From Streptomyces sp. NRRL WC-3626 (GTDB lineage Bacteria; Actinomycetota; Actinomycetes; Streptomycetales; Streptomycetaceae): 64,000 nt of DNA. Where the stretch lies: the NCBI RefSeq assembly GCF_000718785.1, contig NZ_JOCA01000023.1, positions 186,001-250,000 of the forward strand, written 5' to 3'. Below, in pieces: positions 41,675 through 53,814 of this stretch (its first letter is position 1; every line of letters starts with the position of its first letter). A program made the position numbers and the translations under genes. The notes below the pieces were generated by a model. That model was not told where the DNA came from, searched no databases, and worked only from the letters and a program-made list of their open reading frames with translations.

Positions 41675-43114
41675 CTACGCCGTCACCTCCGAGCGGTCCC
41701 CGCCCCACAGCGTGTGGAACGAGCCGTCGCGGTCCGTACGGCGGTACGTGTGCGCGCCGAAGAAGTCCCGCTGCCCCTGGGTGAGCGCGGCCGGCAGACG
41801 CTCCGCGCGCAGGGCGTCGTAGTAGGCGAGGGCCGCGGCGAAGCCGGGAGTCGGCACACCCTGGCGGGTCGCTGCGATCAGCACCTCGCGCCAGTCGTCC
41901 TGGGCGTCGGCGATCTCCTGCGCGAACGTGTCGTCCGACAGCAGGCTCGGCAGGTCGGCGCGGGCGTCGTACGCGGCGCGGATCCGGTCCAGGAAGGCCG
42001 CGCGGATGATGCAGCCGCCCCGCCAGATCGCGGAGACCGCGCCGAGGTCGATGTCCCAGCCGTACTCCTCGCTGCCGGCCGCGACCTCGTGGAAGCCCTG
42101 CGTGTACGACACGATCTTCGACGCGTACAGCGCCTGCTCCACCCGGTCGGCGAACGCGGCCGCCTCCGCCTCGCCCATCGGGGCCGCCTTCGGACCGGCC
42201 AGCCCGCGCGACGCCTCGCGCAGCGCCGCGTGACCCGACAGGGAGCGTGCGAAGACGGCCTCGGCGATCCCGGACACCGGCACACCCAGGTCGAGCGCGA
42301 TCTGCACGGTCCAGCGGCCCGTGCCCTTCTGCTCCGCCTGGTCCACCACCACGTCCACGAACGGCTTGCCCGTGGCCGCGTCCACGTGCGACAGCACCTC
42401 GGCCGTGATCTCGATCAGATACGAGTCCAGCCGGCCCGTGTTCCAGGTGCGGAAGATCTCCGCGATCTGCGCGGGGGAGTACCCGGCGACATCGCGCAGC
42501 AGCTGGTACGCCTCACCGATCAGCTGCATGTCGGCGTACTCGATGCCGTTGTGCACCATCTTCACGAAGTGACCGGCGCCGTCCGGACCCACGTGCGTGA
42601 CGCACGGGGAGCCGTCCTTCGCCTTCGCGGAGATCTTCTCCAGCATCGGACCCAGCGAGTCGTACGACTCCTTCGGGCCGCCCGGCATGATGCTCGGCCC
42701 GTTCAGCGCGCCCTCCTCGCCGCCGGAGACGCCCATGCCGACGAAGTGGATGCCCTGCTCGCGCAGCGCCTTCTCCCGGCGCCGGGTGTCCGCGAAGTGC
42801 GCGTTGCCACCGTCGATGATCATGTCGCCGGGCTCGAGCAGCGGCGCGAACTCCTCGATCACGGCGTCCGTCGGCTCACCCGCCTTCACCATGACGACCA
42901 GCCGCCGCGGCCGCTCCAGCGCCGCGACGAACTCCTTGGCCGTCTCGGCCGCCACGAAGCTGCCCTCGCCGCCGAACTCCTCCACCAGCGCGTGCGTGCG
43001 GGCCGCCGTCCGGTTGTGCACCGCGACCGTGTAGCCGTTGCGGGCGAAGTTTCGGGCGAGGTTGCGGCCCATGACCGCGAGCCCCGTGACGCCGATCTGC
43101 GCTGAACTGCTCAT
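41675..43114 (-). CDS. gnd: 6-phosphogluconate dehydrogenase, decarboxylating
   Basis: A 479-residue cytoplasmic pentose-phosphate enzyme making ribulose 5-phosphate, CO2 and NADPH. Motifs: GVTGLAVMGRNLARN dinucleotide fold, MIIDGGNAHF, substrate segment GVSGGEEGALNGPSIMPGG, GHFVKMVHNGIEYADMQ with the catalytic Lys, and the C-terminal ALTQGQRDFFGAHTYRR. The length matches the long form in actinobacteria. ATG 43114 has AGGAG upstream. Confidence 0.97.
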   Translation of the reverse strand: MSSSAQIGVTGLAVMGRNLARNFARNGYTVAVHNRTAARTHALVEEFGGEGSFVAAETAKEFVAALERPRRLVVMVKAGEPTDAVIEEFAPLLEPGDMIIDGGNAHFADTRRREKALREQGIHFVGMGVSGGEEGALNGPSIMPGGPKESYDSLGPMLEKISAKAKDGSPCVTHVGPDGAGHFVKMVHNGIEYADMQLIGEAYQLLRDVAGYSPAQIAEIFRTWNTGRLDSYLIEITAEVLSHVDAATGKPFVDVVVDQAEQKGTGRWTVQIALDLGVPVSGIAEAVFARSLSGHAALREASRGLAGPKAAPMGEAEAAAFADRVEQALYASKIVSYTQGFHEVAAGSEEYGWDIDLGAVSAIWRGGCIIRAAFLDRIRAAYDARADLPSLLSDDTFAQEIADAQDDWREVLIAATRQGVPTPGFAAALAYYDALRAERLPAALTQGQRDFFGAHTYRRTDRDGSFHTLWGGDRSEVTA

Positions 43115-45827
<2,713 letters not shown>

Positions 45828-46001
45828 CGGCTGCTCCTCTGCGTAAGGCCGGGGCGGTACCCTCGGCGCGGCGAACGGTCGGCTCTCATAACCAACACGA
45901 TGCCTTGCCGAAGTGTTCCCGTCGTCGTCCCTGAGCACTCAATGAGTCCTACTGCCGATGGAGTACGACGACGACCCCGTCATCCCCAGGGTGGGTGCCG
46001 C

Positions 46002-46793
46002 ATGGCGCGACTCCCCGACGACCACCCCCTAGGGGCCCTGGTACTACTGCACCTCGTGGACCTCGACCCGTCGCTCACCGCCCTTCACCGTCTCGGTGGA
46101 TTCTTCGTACTGCGTACGGCAGGAGGCGCCGACCGTCGTCTGCCCACGCTCGCCCGGACATACGGGCCCGGACGCCCGGATGTTCACGGAGATCCCCTGA
46201 TCACCCGGGTCCGCCGGGTCGCCCGGGCGCTGGGCACCCCGGAGGAGCGGGTCGCCGCCTCGGTGGCCCAGCAGGGGCTCGCCGCCCGCCTGTGGTCCGT
46301 CGCCCTCGGCTGCGCCGCCCTGCACGGCGCCGTCCCCGACCTCGCCCCGCCGCTGCTGCGCTGGGACCCCGAGGCCGGCGCCCCCGACGACCTCTGGCTG
46401 ACCGAGGTGCGACCGCTGCCCGGCGACGCCGGGACCATCGCCCGGCTGGTGCTGCACGGTCACCTCGAACCCCTCGCCGGGGCCCTGCGCGCCCGCCACC
46501 GTCTCGCCCCCGGCCTGCTGCGCGGCAACGCCGCCTCCGCGCTCGCCGGCGCCGCCCGGGAACTGGACCGCTGGGGGCGCCGCCACGGCCGTACGGACGT
46601 CCGTGCCCGCGCCTCGTCCCTCGCGGCCGAACTCCTCGCGCACCCCCTCCTCGCCGGGACCGGAACCCTTACGGGGACCGCCTTCCGGCGGCGCAGCTGC
46701 TGCCTCTACTACCGCGTCCCCGGCGGAGGAGTCTGCGGCGACTGCTGCTTCGCCCGGCCGCCCCGCTCTTCCCCACGCGCCCCGTCTGGGTGA
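46002..46793 (+). CDS. FhuF-like (2Fe-2S) family protein
   Basis: A 263-residue homologue of the island protein at 15323. It shares the middle LLRGNAASALAGAARELDRWG and the C-terminal TAFRRRSCCLYYRVPGGGVCGDCC cluster motif. It is probably a ferric-chelate reductase-like protein. It starts at 46002 behind AGGGTGGG. It is 38 bp before glgA on the same strand, but the shared transcript is probably incidental. I see no iron-box-like palindrome upstream. Confidence 0.82.
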   Translation: MARLPDDHPLGALVLLHLVDLDPSLTALHRLGGFFVLRTAGGADRRLPTLARTYGPGRPDVHGDPLITRVRRVARALGTPEERVAASVAQQGLAARLWSVALGCAALHGAVPDLAPPLLRWDPEAGAPDDLWLTEVRPLPGDAGTIARLVLHGHLEPLAGALRARHRLAPGLLRGNAASALAGAARELDRWGRRHGRTDVRARASSLAAELLAHPLLAGTGTLTGTAFRRRSCCLYYRVPGGGVCGDCCFARPPRSSPRAPSG

Positions 46794-46831
46794 CCATGAG
46801 AACAACGTCCGCTCAGACAGGGGGTTCACGG

Positions 46832-47983
46832 GTGCGAGTGGGACTGCTGACCCGGGAGTACCCCCCGGACGTGTACGGCGGCGCCGGAGTCCATGTGGAG
46901 TTCCTCGCCCGGGAGCTGCGGCCCCTGGTGGACCTGGAGGTCCACTGCTGGGGCGAGGGCGGCACGGACGGCGTGCTGCGCCACCGCCCCTGGTCCGCGC
47001 TCGACGGCGCCAACGACGCGCTGCGCACCTTCTCCGTGGACCTCGCCATGGCCGCCGCCCTCCAGGGACGCGAACTGGTCCACTCCCACACCTGGTACGC
47101 CAACCTCGGCGGCCACCTCGCCAAGATGCTGCACGGCATCCCGCACGTGATGACCGCCCACTCCCTGGAGCCCCTGCGCCCCTGGAAGGCCGAGCAGCTC
47201 GGCGGCGGCTACGCCCTGTCCGGCTGGGCCGAGCGCACCGCCGTCGAGGCCGCCGACGGTGTGATCGCCGTCTCCGCCGCCATGCGCGACGACATCCTCG
47301 CCGCCTACCCGGCCCTCGACCCCGCCCGGGTGCACGTCGTGCACAACGGCATCGACACGAACCTCTACCGCCCCGACCCCGGCACCGACGCCCTGGACCG
47401 CATCGGCCTCGACCGCTCCCGCCCGTACGTCCTGTTCGTCGGCCGGATCACCCGGCAGAAGGGCGTGCCCCAGCTGCTGCGGGCGGTGCGCGGCATCGAC
47501 CCCGCCGCCCAGGTCGTGCTGTGCGCGGGCGCCCCGGACACGCCCGAGATCGACCGGGAGTTCCGTGAGCTGTACGAGGAGCTGAGCCGGGCCCGGGAGG
47601 GCGTGCACTGGATTCCGCGGATGCTGCCGCGGCCCGAGGTGATCCAGCTGCTGACGCACGCGGCCGTGTTCGTCTGCCCCTCGGTGTACGAGCCGCTCGG
47701 CATCGTCAACCTGGAGGCCATGGCGTGCGGCACCGCCGTGGTCGCCTCCCGGGTCGGTGGGATCCCCGAGGTCGTGGCGGACGGCTCGACCGGGGTACTC
47801 GTGGAGGCGGACGACGGCTTCGAGGCGGGTCTCGCGCGGGCCCTCGACTCCGTCCTCGGCGATCCGGCGGCGGCACGGCGGATGGGCGAGGCGGGCCGGG
47901 AGCGCGCGGTCTCGGAGTTCGGCTGGGGCGCGGTGGCCCGCCGTACGGCCGCGCTGTACACGGAGATCCTCGAACAGGCTTAG
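46832..47983 (+). CDS. glgA: Glycogen synthase, actinobacterial type
   Basis: A 383-residue GT4-like glucosyltransferase. It has VGLLTREYPPDVYGGAGVHVEFLARELR, HSHTWYANLGGHLA, VVHNGIDTNLYRPD, VGRITRQKGVPQLLRAV and the donor-site SVYEPLGIVNLEAMACGTAVVAS (47680-47740). GTG 46832 follows AGGGGG; an in-frame ATG 46796 lacks an RBS. With glgC 51 bp downstream it forms a glycogen-synthesis pair. It transfers glucose from ADP-glucose, or makes maltose 1-phosphate as in GlgM-type homologues. Confidence 0.9.
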   Translation: MRVGLLTREYPPDVYGGAGVHVEFLARELRPLVDLEVHCWGEGGTDGVLRHRPWSALDGANDALRTFSVDLAMAAALQGRELVHSHTWYANLGGHLAKMLHGIPHVMTAHSLEPLRPWKAEQLGGGYALSGWAERTAVEAADGVIAVSAAMRDDILAAYPALDPARVHVVHNGIDTNLYRPDPGTDALDRIGLDRSRPYVLFVGRITRQKGVPQLLRAVRGIDPAAQVVLCAGAPDTPEIDREFRELYEELSRAREGVHWIPRMLPRPEVIQLLTHAAVFVCPSVYEPLGIVNLEAMACGTAVVASRVGGIPEVVADGSTGVLVEADDGFEAGLARALDSVLGDPAAARRMGEAGRERAVSEFGWGAVARRTAALYTEILEQA

Positions 47984-48034
47984 TACGGTCCCTCCGGGGC
48001 AGTCTTGGGAAAATTCGGCGTGAGGGGAGCGGCC

Positions 48035-49255
48035 ATGCGTCGTGGTGGTCCTTCGGTCCTGGGAATCGTGCTCGCGGGCGGCGAGGGCAAGCGCCTGATG
48101 CCCCTCACGGCGGACCGCGCCAAACCGGCGGTCACCTTCGGCGGGACGTACCGCCTGGTCGACTTCGTGCTGTCCAACCTGGTGAACGGCGACATCCTGC
48201 GCATCTGCGTGCTCACGCAGTACAAGTCGCACTCGCTGGACCGGCACATCACCACCACCTGGCGGATGTCCAGCCTGCTCGGCAACTACGTCACCCCGGT
48301 CCCCGCCCAGCAGCGCCTCGGCCCGCGCTGGTACCTGGGCAGCGCCGACGCGATCCTGCAGTCGCTGAACCTGATCTACGACGAACGGCCCGAGTACGTG
48401 GCGGTGTTCGGAGCCGACCACGTGTACCGCATGGACCCGCGCCAGATGCTCGCCCAGCACATCGACAGCGGCGCCGGGGTCACCGTGGCGGGGATACGGG
48501 TGCCGCGCTCGGAGTCCGCCTCCTTCGGTGTGATCACGCCGGGCTCGGACGGCCAGACCGTGGAGGGCTTCCTGGAGAAGCCCGCCGACCCGCCCGGGCT
48601 CGCCGACGACCCCGAGCGGGTCTTCGCCTCGATGGGCAACTACGTCTTCACCACCAAGGCGCTCATCGAGGCCCTGCACCGGGACGCCGAGGACGAGAAC
48701 TCGGTGCACGACATGGGCGGCTCGATCCTGCCCCAGCTCACCGAGCGGGGCGAGGCCGCGCTGTACGACTTCAGCACGAATCACGTGCCCGGCGAGACCA
48801 GCCGCGACCAGGGCTACTGGCGGGACGTGGGCACCCTGGACGCGTACTACGACGCGCACATGGACCTGATCGCCGAGCGCCCCGCGTTCAACCTCTACAA
48901 CCGGCAGTGGCCGGTCTACACCCACTCCGGCCAGCTCTCCCCGGCCCGTTTCAACGCGGGCGGCATGGCGAGCGAGTCGATCATCAGCGCCGGCTGCCTG
49001 ATCCGGGGCCAGGTCACCCGGTCCGTGCTGTCGCCGGGCGTGGTGGTCGACCCGGGCGCGGTCGTGCAGGGGTCGGTGCTGCACGACAACGTGCACATCG
49101 GGCGGGGCGCGGTGGTGCGCGGCGCCGTGCTGGACAAGAACGTGGAGGTGCCGCCGGGCGCCACCATCGGCGTCAATCCGGAGCGGGACACCGAGCTGTA
49201 CACGGTGTCCAAGAACGGGGTGATCGCGCTCGGCAAGGGACAGCTCGTGCCGTAG
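48035..49255 (+). CDS. glgC: Glucose-1-phosphate adenylyltransferase
   Basis: A 406-residue ADP-glucose pyrophosphorylase. The nucleotidyltransferase start is [24 protein letters not shown], followed by [32 protein letters not shown] and the left-handed beta-helix C-terminus with [15 protein letters not shown] repeats. ATG 48035 follows GAGGGGAG. It supplies ADP-glucose to the neighbouring GlgA. A hairpin terminator follows at 49270. Confidence 0.97.
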   Translation: MRRGGPSVLGIVLAGGEGKRLMPLTADRAKPAVTFGGTYRLVDFVLSNLVNGDILRICVLTQYKSHSLDRHITTTWRMSSLLGNYVTPVPAQQRLGPRWYLGSADAILQSLNLIYDERPEYVAVFGADHVYRMDPRQMLAQHIDSGAGVTVAGIRVPRSESASFGVITPGSDGQTVEGFLEKPADPPGLADDPERVFASMGNYVFTTKALIEALHRDAEDENSVHDMGGSILPQLTERGEAALYDFSTNHVPGETSRDQGYWRDVGTLDAYYDAHMDLIAERPAFNLYNRQWPVYTHSGQLSPARFNAGGMASESIISAGCLIRGQVTRSVLSPGVVVDPGAVVQGSVLHDNVHIGRGAVVRGAVLDKNVEVPPGATIGVNPERDTELYTVSKNGVIALGKGQLVP

Positions 49256-49269
49256 TGACACGAGGGACG

Positions 49270-49297
49270 GGCCCCGGTCGGAGTGACCACCGGGGCC
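49270..49297 (+). terminator. Terminator after glgC
   Basis: A perfect 9-bp stem, GGCCCCGGT and ACCGGGGCC, with a 10-base loop, followed directly by TTTGT. Confidence 0.85.
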
Positions 49298-49355
49298 TTT
49301 GTCATGTCCCTGGACGGATGGAGGAATCCGTGCTGTTATGCCAAGTACTGTTCTT

Positions 49356-49369
49356 TGACAACGTTGTAC
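49356..49369. promoter_or_regulatory. LacI-type palindrome upstream of the GH2 gene
   Basis: TGACAACGTTGTAC contains the perfect palindrome ACAACGTTGT with the central CG typical of LacI-family operators. It lies 90 bp before the GH2 start, in a gap that is lower in GC and contains repeated GCCAAGT text. No LacI gene is in the window. Confidence 0.55.
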
Positions 49370-49458
49370 TGCCAAGTGCGGCGCACAGAACAGAACACGC
49401 AGAGCCAGAACCACGTACTGAGCAGCGAGCCGTCACCTTCCTCACCGACGGAGGTTCC

Positions 49459-52089
49459 GTGCGCACCAGACGACTCAGAAACCGATTCGCGCTTCTGCTG
49501 GCCGCCGCGCTGGGAGTCACCGGACTCACCGCCATCGGCCCGGCCGCGACCGCCGCGGAGGACGACCCGGCCCAGATCCACGGCCTGAAGGGCGAGTACT
49601 ACACCCAGTCCGCCCCCGGCGCCTTCGACTTCCACGAGCTCAAGGCCACCGCCTTCGACGCCGCCCTCGACTTCGACAACCTGGAGCCGAGGCTGAGCCT
49701 CACCGCCGGCCGGTCGGACGACGTCAGCGTCCGCTGGACCGGGAAGATCGTGCCGGAGCGGACCGGCGCCCACACCTTCTCGGTCAGCGCCGACAACGGC
49801 TTCCGCCTGTGGATCGACGGCGAGATCGCCATCGACCACTGGATCGACGACTGGGACCGCGAACAGACCGCCCAGCCCGTCGAACTGACCGCCGGCCGGG
49901 CCCACGACATCAAGGTCGAGTACTTCGAGCACTACGGCGGCTCCAACTTCCACCTCCGCTGGACCGAGCCCGGCGGCGCCAAGGAGCCCGTACCGCAGTC
50001 CGCCTTCCGCCTCCCCGACGGCTTCGACTACGACGGCGCCCTCGCCGCCACGGTCCTCGCCTCCGGCCGCACCCTCAAGCTGGACTTCCCCCAGCCGCTC
50101 GCCGCGCCCCCGGCCGGCTTCACCGACCACTTCGACGCGGTGATCGGCGGCGCCGACTGGCCCGTGAAGTCGGCGGACCCCGACCCGGCCGACCCCCGGG
50201 CGCTGCTCGTCACGCTCGCCGAGCCCGTCGTCGGCAACAGGACCGGCACCGCACGCGGCAGCGCCGACATCCGCTACGACGGACAGGGCGGACTGACCGC
50301 CGCCGACGGCGACCCCGTGGACGCCTTCCTGAGCAGCGGCCCCAATCGCTCCACCCACGAACTGAGCACCAGGTGGGCCGACGAGGTGGGCCCGGACAAC
50401 GCCCTGCCCGAATACCCGCGCCCGCAGCTCACCCGTGAGCAGTGGCGCAATCTCAACGGCCGCTGGCAGTTCGCCGCCGCCGAGGAGGGCGAGCAGCCGC
50501 CCGTCGGGAAGACCCTCGAGGAGCGCGTCCTCGTCCCGTACCCGGTGGAGTCCCGGCTCTCCGGCCTCCAGCGGCACGAGGACCGCATGTGGTACCGCCG
50601 CACCTTCACCGTGCCCCGCGACTGGCACATCGGCACCGCCAAGCGGCTGCGGCTCAACTTCGGCGCCGTCGACTGGCGCTCCGAGGTGTACGTCAACGGC
50701 GTCAAGGTCGCCGACCACGAGGGCGGCTACGACAAGTTCGGCGCCGACGTCACCGACGCGCTGAAGCCCGGCCGCACCCAGGAACTCATCGTCGGCGTGT
50801 ACGACCCGACCGACGCCGCCGACGGGGAGAACCCGCCGCTCGGCAAGCAGCGCCTGGACCCCAGCGGCATCTGGTACACGCCCAGCTCGGGTATCTGGCA
50901 GACCGTCTGGATGGAGCCCGTCGCCCGCGACCACGTCGACTCGCTCAAACTGATCCCGGACGTGCCCGGCGAGCGGCTCACCGTGGAGGCGAAGGGCGTC
51001 CGCGACGGCGTCCCGGTCAGGGCGACCGCGTACGAAGGACGGCGCAAGGTCGCCACGGCGACCGGCCGCACCGGCGGGCCGCTCACGCTGAGGATCCACG
51101 ACCCGCGCCTGTGGTCGCCCGACGACCCCTTCCTGTACCGGCTCGAGGTCACCGTCGGCGCCGACCGCGTCGGCAGCTACTTCGGCATGCGCTCCATCGC
51201 CGTCGAGAACGTCGACGGGGTGCCGCGCACGGTCCTCAACGGGGAGCCCGTCTTCCTGATGGCCACCCTCGACCAGGGCTTCTGGCCCGACGGCCTGCAC
51301 ACCGCGCCCACCGACGAGGCCCTGGCCTACGACCTGAAGGCGCACAAGGAGCTCGGCTTCAACTCGGTGCGCAAACACATCAAGGTCGAACCCGACCGCT
51401 GGTTCTACTGGGCCGACCGGCTCGGACTGCTGGTCTGGCAGGACATGCCCGCCATGACGGCCGGGAAGAACCCGAGCGCCGAGGCCCGCGCCCGCTACGA
51501 GCGCGAGATGAAGCGGATGATCGACGAGCACATCAGCAGCCCGTCGATCGTGATGTGGGTGACCTTCAACGAGGGATGGGGCCAGTACGACATCGGCCGC
51601 GTCGCCGAACAGGCCAAGGCCTGGGACCCCAGCCGGCTGGTCAACAACCAGTCCGGGCTCAACCTGGGCGCCGACGGCAACGCCGGCGACATCATGGACG
51701 AGCACGGCTACCCCAGCCCCGCCCTCCCGCCCCGCCCGGACGGGAAACGCGCCCTGGTCAGCGGCGAGTACGGCGGACTCGGTCTCGCGGTGCCCGGCCA
51801 CGCCTGGCCGGTGCAGCAGTCGTACGTCGACGTCGACCCGGCGACCTACACCGACGACTACCTCGCCAAGCTCGACGAGGTGCGCGCACTGGTGTGCCGG
51901 GGGAGCAACGGCGCCGTCTACACCCAGATCACGGACGTCGAAGGCGAGCTCAACGGTCTGCTCACCTACGACCGGCGGGTGCTGAAGCCGGACGTGGCCC
52001 GGGTGAAGGCCGCCCACGAGGCCCTGATCCGGGACGCCTCCCGGCCACAGCCGGCCGGCTGCCCGGCGGGGGAGGACGCCACGCGATGA
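49459..52089 (+). CDS. Secreted GH2 glycoside hydrolase with PA14 domain
   Basis: An 876-residue exported enzyme. Signal peptide to about residue 33; PA14-like domain at about 45-170 (GLKGEYYTQ, WTGKIVPERTGAHTFSVSAD); then GH2 sugar-binding (LNGRWQFAAAEEG, YVNGVKVADHEGGYDKFG), immunoglobulin-like, and TIM-barrel domains. The acid/base Glu is residue 705 in FNEGWGQYD, the nucleophile probably Glu 770 in SGEYGGLG. It is a beta-galactosidase/glucuronidase/mannosidase relative, exact specificity unknown. GTG 49459 follows GGAGG. It is probably repressed through the LacI-like site. Confidence 0.92.
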   Translation: MRTRRLRNRFALLLAAALGVTGLTAIGPAATAAEDDPAQIHGLKGEYYTQSAPGAFDFHELKATAFDAALDFDNLEPRLSLTAGRSDDVSVRWTGKIVPERTGAHTFSVSADNGFRLWIDGEIAIDHWIDDWDREQTAQPVELTAGRAHDIKVEYFEHYGGSNFHLRWTEPGGAKEPVPQSAFRLPDGFDYDGALAATVLASGRTLKLDFPQPLAAPPAGFTDHFDAVIGGADWPVKSADPDPADPRALLVTLAEPVVGNRTGTARGSADIRYDGQGGLTAADGDPVDAFLSSGPNRSTHELSTRWADEVGPDNALPEYPRPQLTREQWRNLNGRWQFAAAEEGEQPPVGKTLEERVLVPYPVESRLSGLQRHEDRMWYRRTFTVPRDWHIGTAKRLRLNFGAVDWRSEVYVNGVKVADHEGGYDKFGADVTDALKPGRTQELIVGVYDPTDAADGENPPLGKQRLDPSGIWYTPSSGIWQTVWMEPVARDHVDSLKLIPDVPGERLTVEAKGVRDGVPVRATAYEGRRKVATATGRTGGPLTLRIHDPRLWSPDDPFLYRLEVTVGADRVGSYFGMRSIAVENVDGVPRTVLNGEPVFLMATLDQGFWPDGLHTAPTDEALAYDLKAHKELGFNSVRKHIKVEPDRWFYWADRLGLLVWQDMPAMTAGKNPSAEARARYEREMKRMIDEHISSPSIVMWVTFNEGWGQYDIGRVAEQAKAWDPSRLVNNQSGLNLGADGNAGDIMDEHGYPSPALPPRPDGKRALVSGEYGGLGLAVPGHAWPVQQSYVDVDPATYTDDYLAKLDEVRALVCRGSNGAVYTQITDVEGELNGLLTYDRRVLKPDVARVKAAHEALIRDASRPQPAGCPAGEDATR

Positions 52090-52155
52090 ACCGTTCCTCC
52101 GGCGGGCCGCGCCCGTCCGGGTGGTCTCCGGCGCGTTAGCCCGGCGGATCACTCC

Positions 52156-52196
52156 GTCTCTGCCCCTTCCGCCGTACCGGCGGAAGGGGCAGAGAC
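52156..52196. terminator. 19-bp hairpin terminator
   Basis: Perfect 19-bp arms at 52156-52174 and 52178-52196 with the 3-base loop TAC, after the GH2 gene and 104 bp before the next start. Confidence 0.85.
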
Positions 52197-52299
52197 GTCA
52201 CATGATGTTAACTGGGTGTAGCTGGATCGTACTTGACCGTAATCGGTCGGGAGCGATTGACTACTGATCCGTTCCCGTCGTCGACGCGAGGCCCCGCCC

Positions 52300-53709
52300 A
52301 TGACCGCAGACCCGCTCGCCCCTCTCGATCTGGCGTTCTGGAACATCGAGTCCGCCGGTCATCCGATGCACCTCGCCGCCCTCGGCGTCTTCTCCGCCGG
52401 ATCGCCCTCCGCGGCGGCCCACGCGGCCGATCTGCTCTCCGCGCGCGCCGCCGCCGTACCGGGGCTGCGCATGCGGATCCGCGACACCTGGCAGCCGCTC
52501 GCGGCGCTGCGCCGCACCTGGCCGGCCCCCGGCACCCCGCTGACGGCCGTGCTGCGGAGGCCGCTCGCCGCCGCCGTGCGCGGATCGCTCGCCTTCGGCG
52601 GCGCCACCCGCGAGCCCGACCCCGGCTTCGACCCCCTCGACCACGTACGGCTGCACCCTCCGGCCGCCGACTTCCACACCGCCGCCGGACGGCTGATGGG
52701 GCGTCCGCTGCAGCGCACCCGGCCGCCCTGGGAGGCCCATGTGCTGCCGGGGGAGGACGGCACGTCCTTCGCCGTCCTGTTCAAGTTCCACCACGCCCTC
52801 GCCGACGGGCTGCGCGCCCTCACCCTCGCCGCCGCCCTGATGGACCCGATGGACCTCCCCGCGCCCCGGCCCCGCCCCGCCGAGCCCCCGCGCGGGCTGT
52901 TGCCGGACGTGCGCGAGGTGCCCGGCCTGGTGCGCGACGCCCTGTCCGACGCCGGCCGGGCGCTGGACATCGGCGCCGCCGTCGCCCGCTCCACCCTCGA
53001 CATGCGCTCCTCGCCCGCGCTGGCCTGCGCGCCCAGCGGCACCCGCCGCACCGCGGGCGTGGTCGTCGACCTCGACGACGTGCACCGCATCCGCAAGAGC
53101 GCCGGCGGCACCGTGAACGACGTACTCATCGCGGTCGTGGCCGGCGCGCTGCGCCGCTGGCTCGACGAACGCGGCGACGGCAGCGAAGGCGTCGCACCCC
53201 GCGCCCTCGTCCCCGTCTCCAGGCGCCGCCCGCGCACCGCCCACCCACAGGGCAACCGGCTCTCCGGGTACCTGATACAGCTTCCCGTCGACGAGCGGGA
53301 CCCGCTGGCCCGCCTCGCCCGGGTGCGTACCGCCATGGACCGCAACAAGGACGCCGGCCCGCACCGGGGCGCGGGCGCCGTCGCGCTGCTCGCCGAGCAT
53401 GTGCCGCCGCTCGGGCACCGGCTCGGCGGACCGCTGCTCGGCCAGGCGGCCCGGCTCTGGTTCGACGTCCTGGTCACCAGCGTCCCGCTGCCCGGTTTCG
53501 GGCTGCGGCTGGGCGGTGACCCGCTCGGCGCCGTCTTCCCGCTGGCGCCGCTCGCCCCCGGGCACTCCCTCGCGGTCGCGGTCTCCACCTACCGGGGGAG
53601 CGTCCACTACGGGCTTGTCGCCGACGGCGCGGCCGTCCCCGACCTCGACCTGCTGGCCCGCGCGGTGACCGAGGAGGTGACGACACTCACGGCCGCCTGC
53701 GATCACTGA
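52300..53709 (+). CDS. Wax ester synthase/diacylglycerol acyltransferase
   Basis: A 469-residue WS/DGAT enzyme that makes triacylglycerol or wax ester from acyl-CoA. The catalytic motif is FKFHHALADG (HHxxxDG), with the C-terminal VTSVPLPGFGLRLGG and PQGNRLSGYLIQLPVD-type text. It is expected at the membrane or lipid-droplet surface. ATG 52300 follows GAGG. It stands alone, after a terminator and before the SDR gene by 105 bp. Confidence 0.9.
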   Translation: MTADPLAPLDLAFWNIESAGHPMHLAALGVFSAGSPSAAAHAADLLSARAAAVPGLRMRIRDTWQPLAALRRTWPAPGTPLTAVLRRPLAAAVRGSLAFGGATREPDPGFDPLDHVRLHPPAADFHTAAGRLMGRPLQRTRPPWEAHVLPGEDGTSFAVLFKFHHALADGLRALTLAAALMDPMDLPAPRPRPAEPPRGLLPDVREVPGLVRDALSDAGRALDIGAAVARSTLDMRSSPALACAPSGTRRTAGVVVDLDDVHRIRKSAGGTVNDVLIAVVAGALRRWLDERGDGSEGVAPRALVPVSRRRPRTAHPQGNRLSGYLIQLPVDERDPLARLARVRTAMDRNKDAGPHRGAGAVALLAEHVPPLGHRLGGPLLGQAARLWFDVLVTSVPLPGFGLRLGGDPLGAVFPLAPLAPGHSLAVAVSTYRGSVHYGLVADGAAVPDLDLLARAVTEEVTTLTAACDH

Positions 53710-53814
53710 CATATCCGGTTTGGTGCCGGGGCCCCACGCTCAAGTAAAATCCGCCGTTCGAACAGCGTGCGCGAACGGAGCGCCGCGAGAAGCAGAGCGG
53801 GAACGGCAGCGGCG

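Noticed and set aside
46826..49414. Very long reverse open frame opposite glgA/glgC
   Set aside because: It mirrors the codon structure of two well-recognised forward genes and its translation has no family pattern; such shadows are normal at this GC content.
49336..52152. Long reverse open frame opposite the GH2 gene
   Set aside because: Shadow of the forward gene; Val/Gly/Asp-rich text without domain motifs or RBS.
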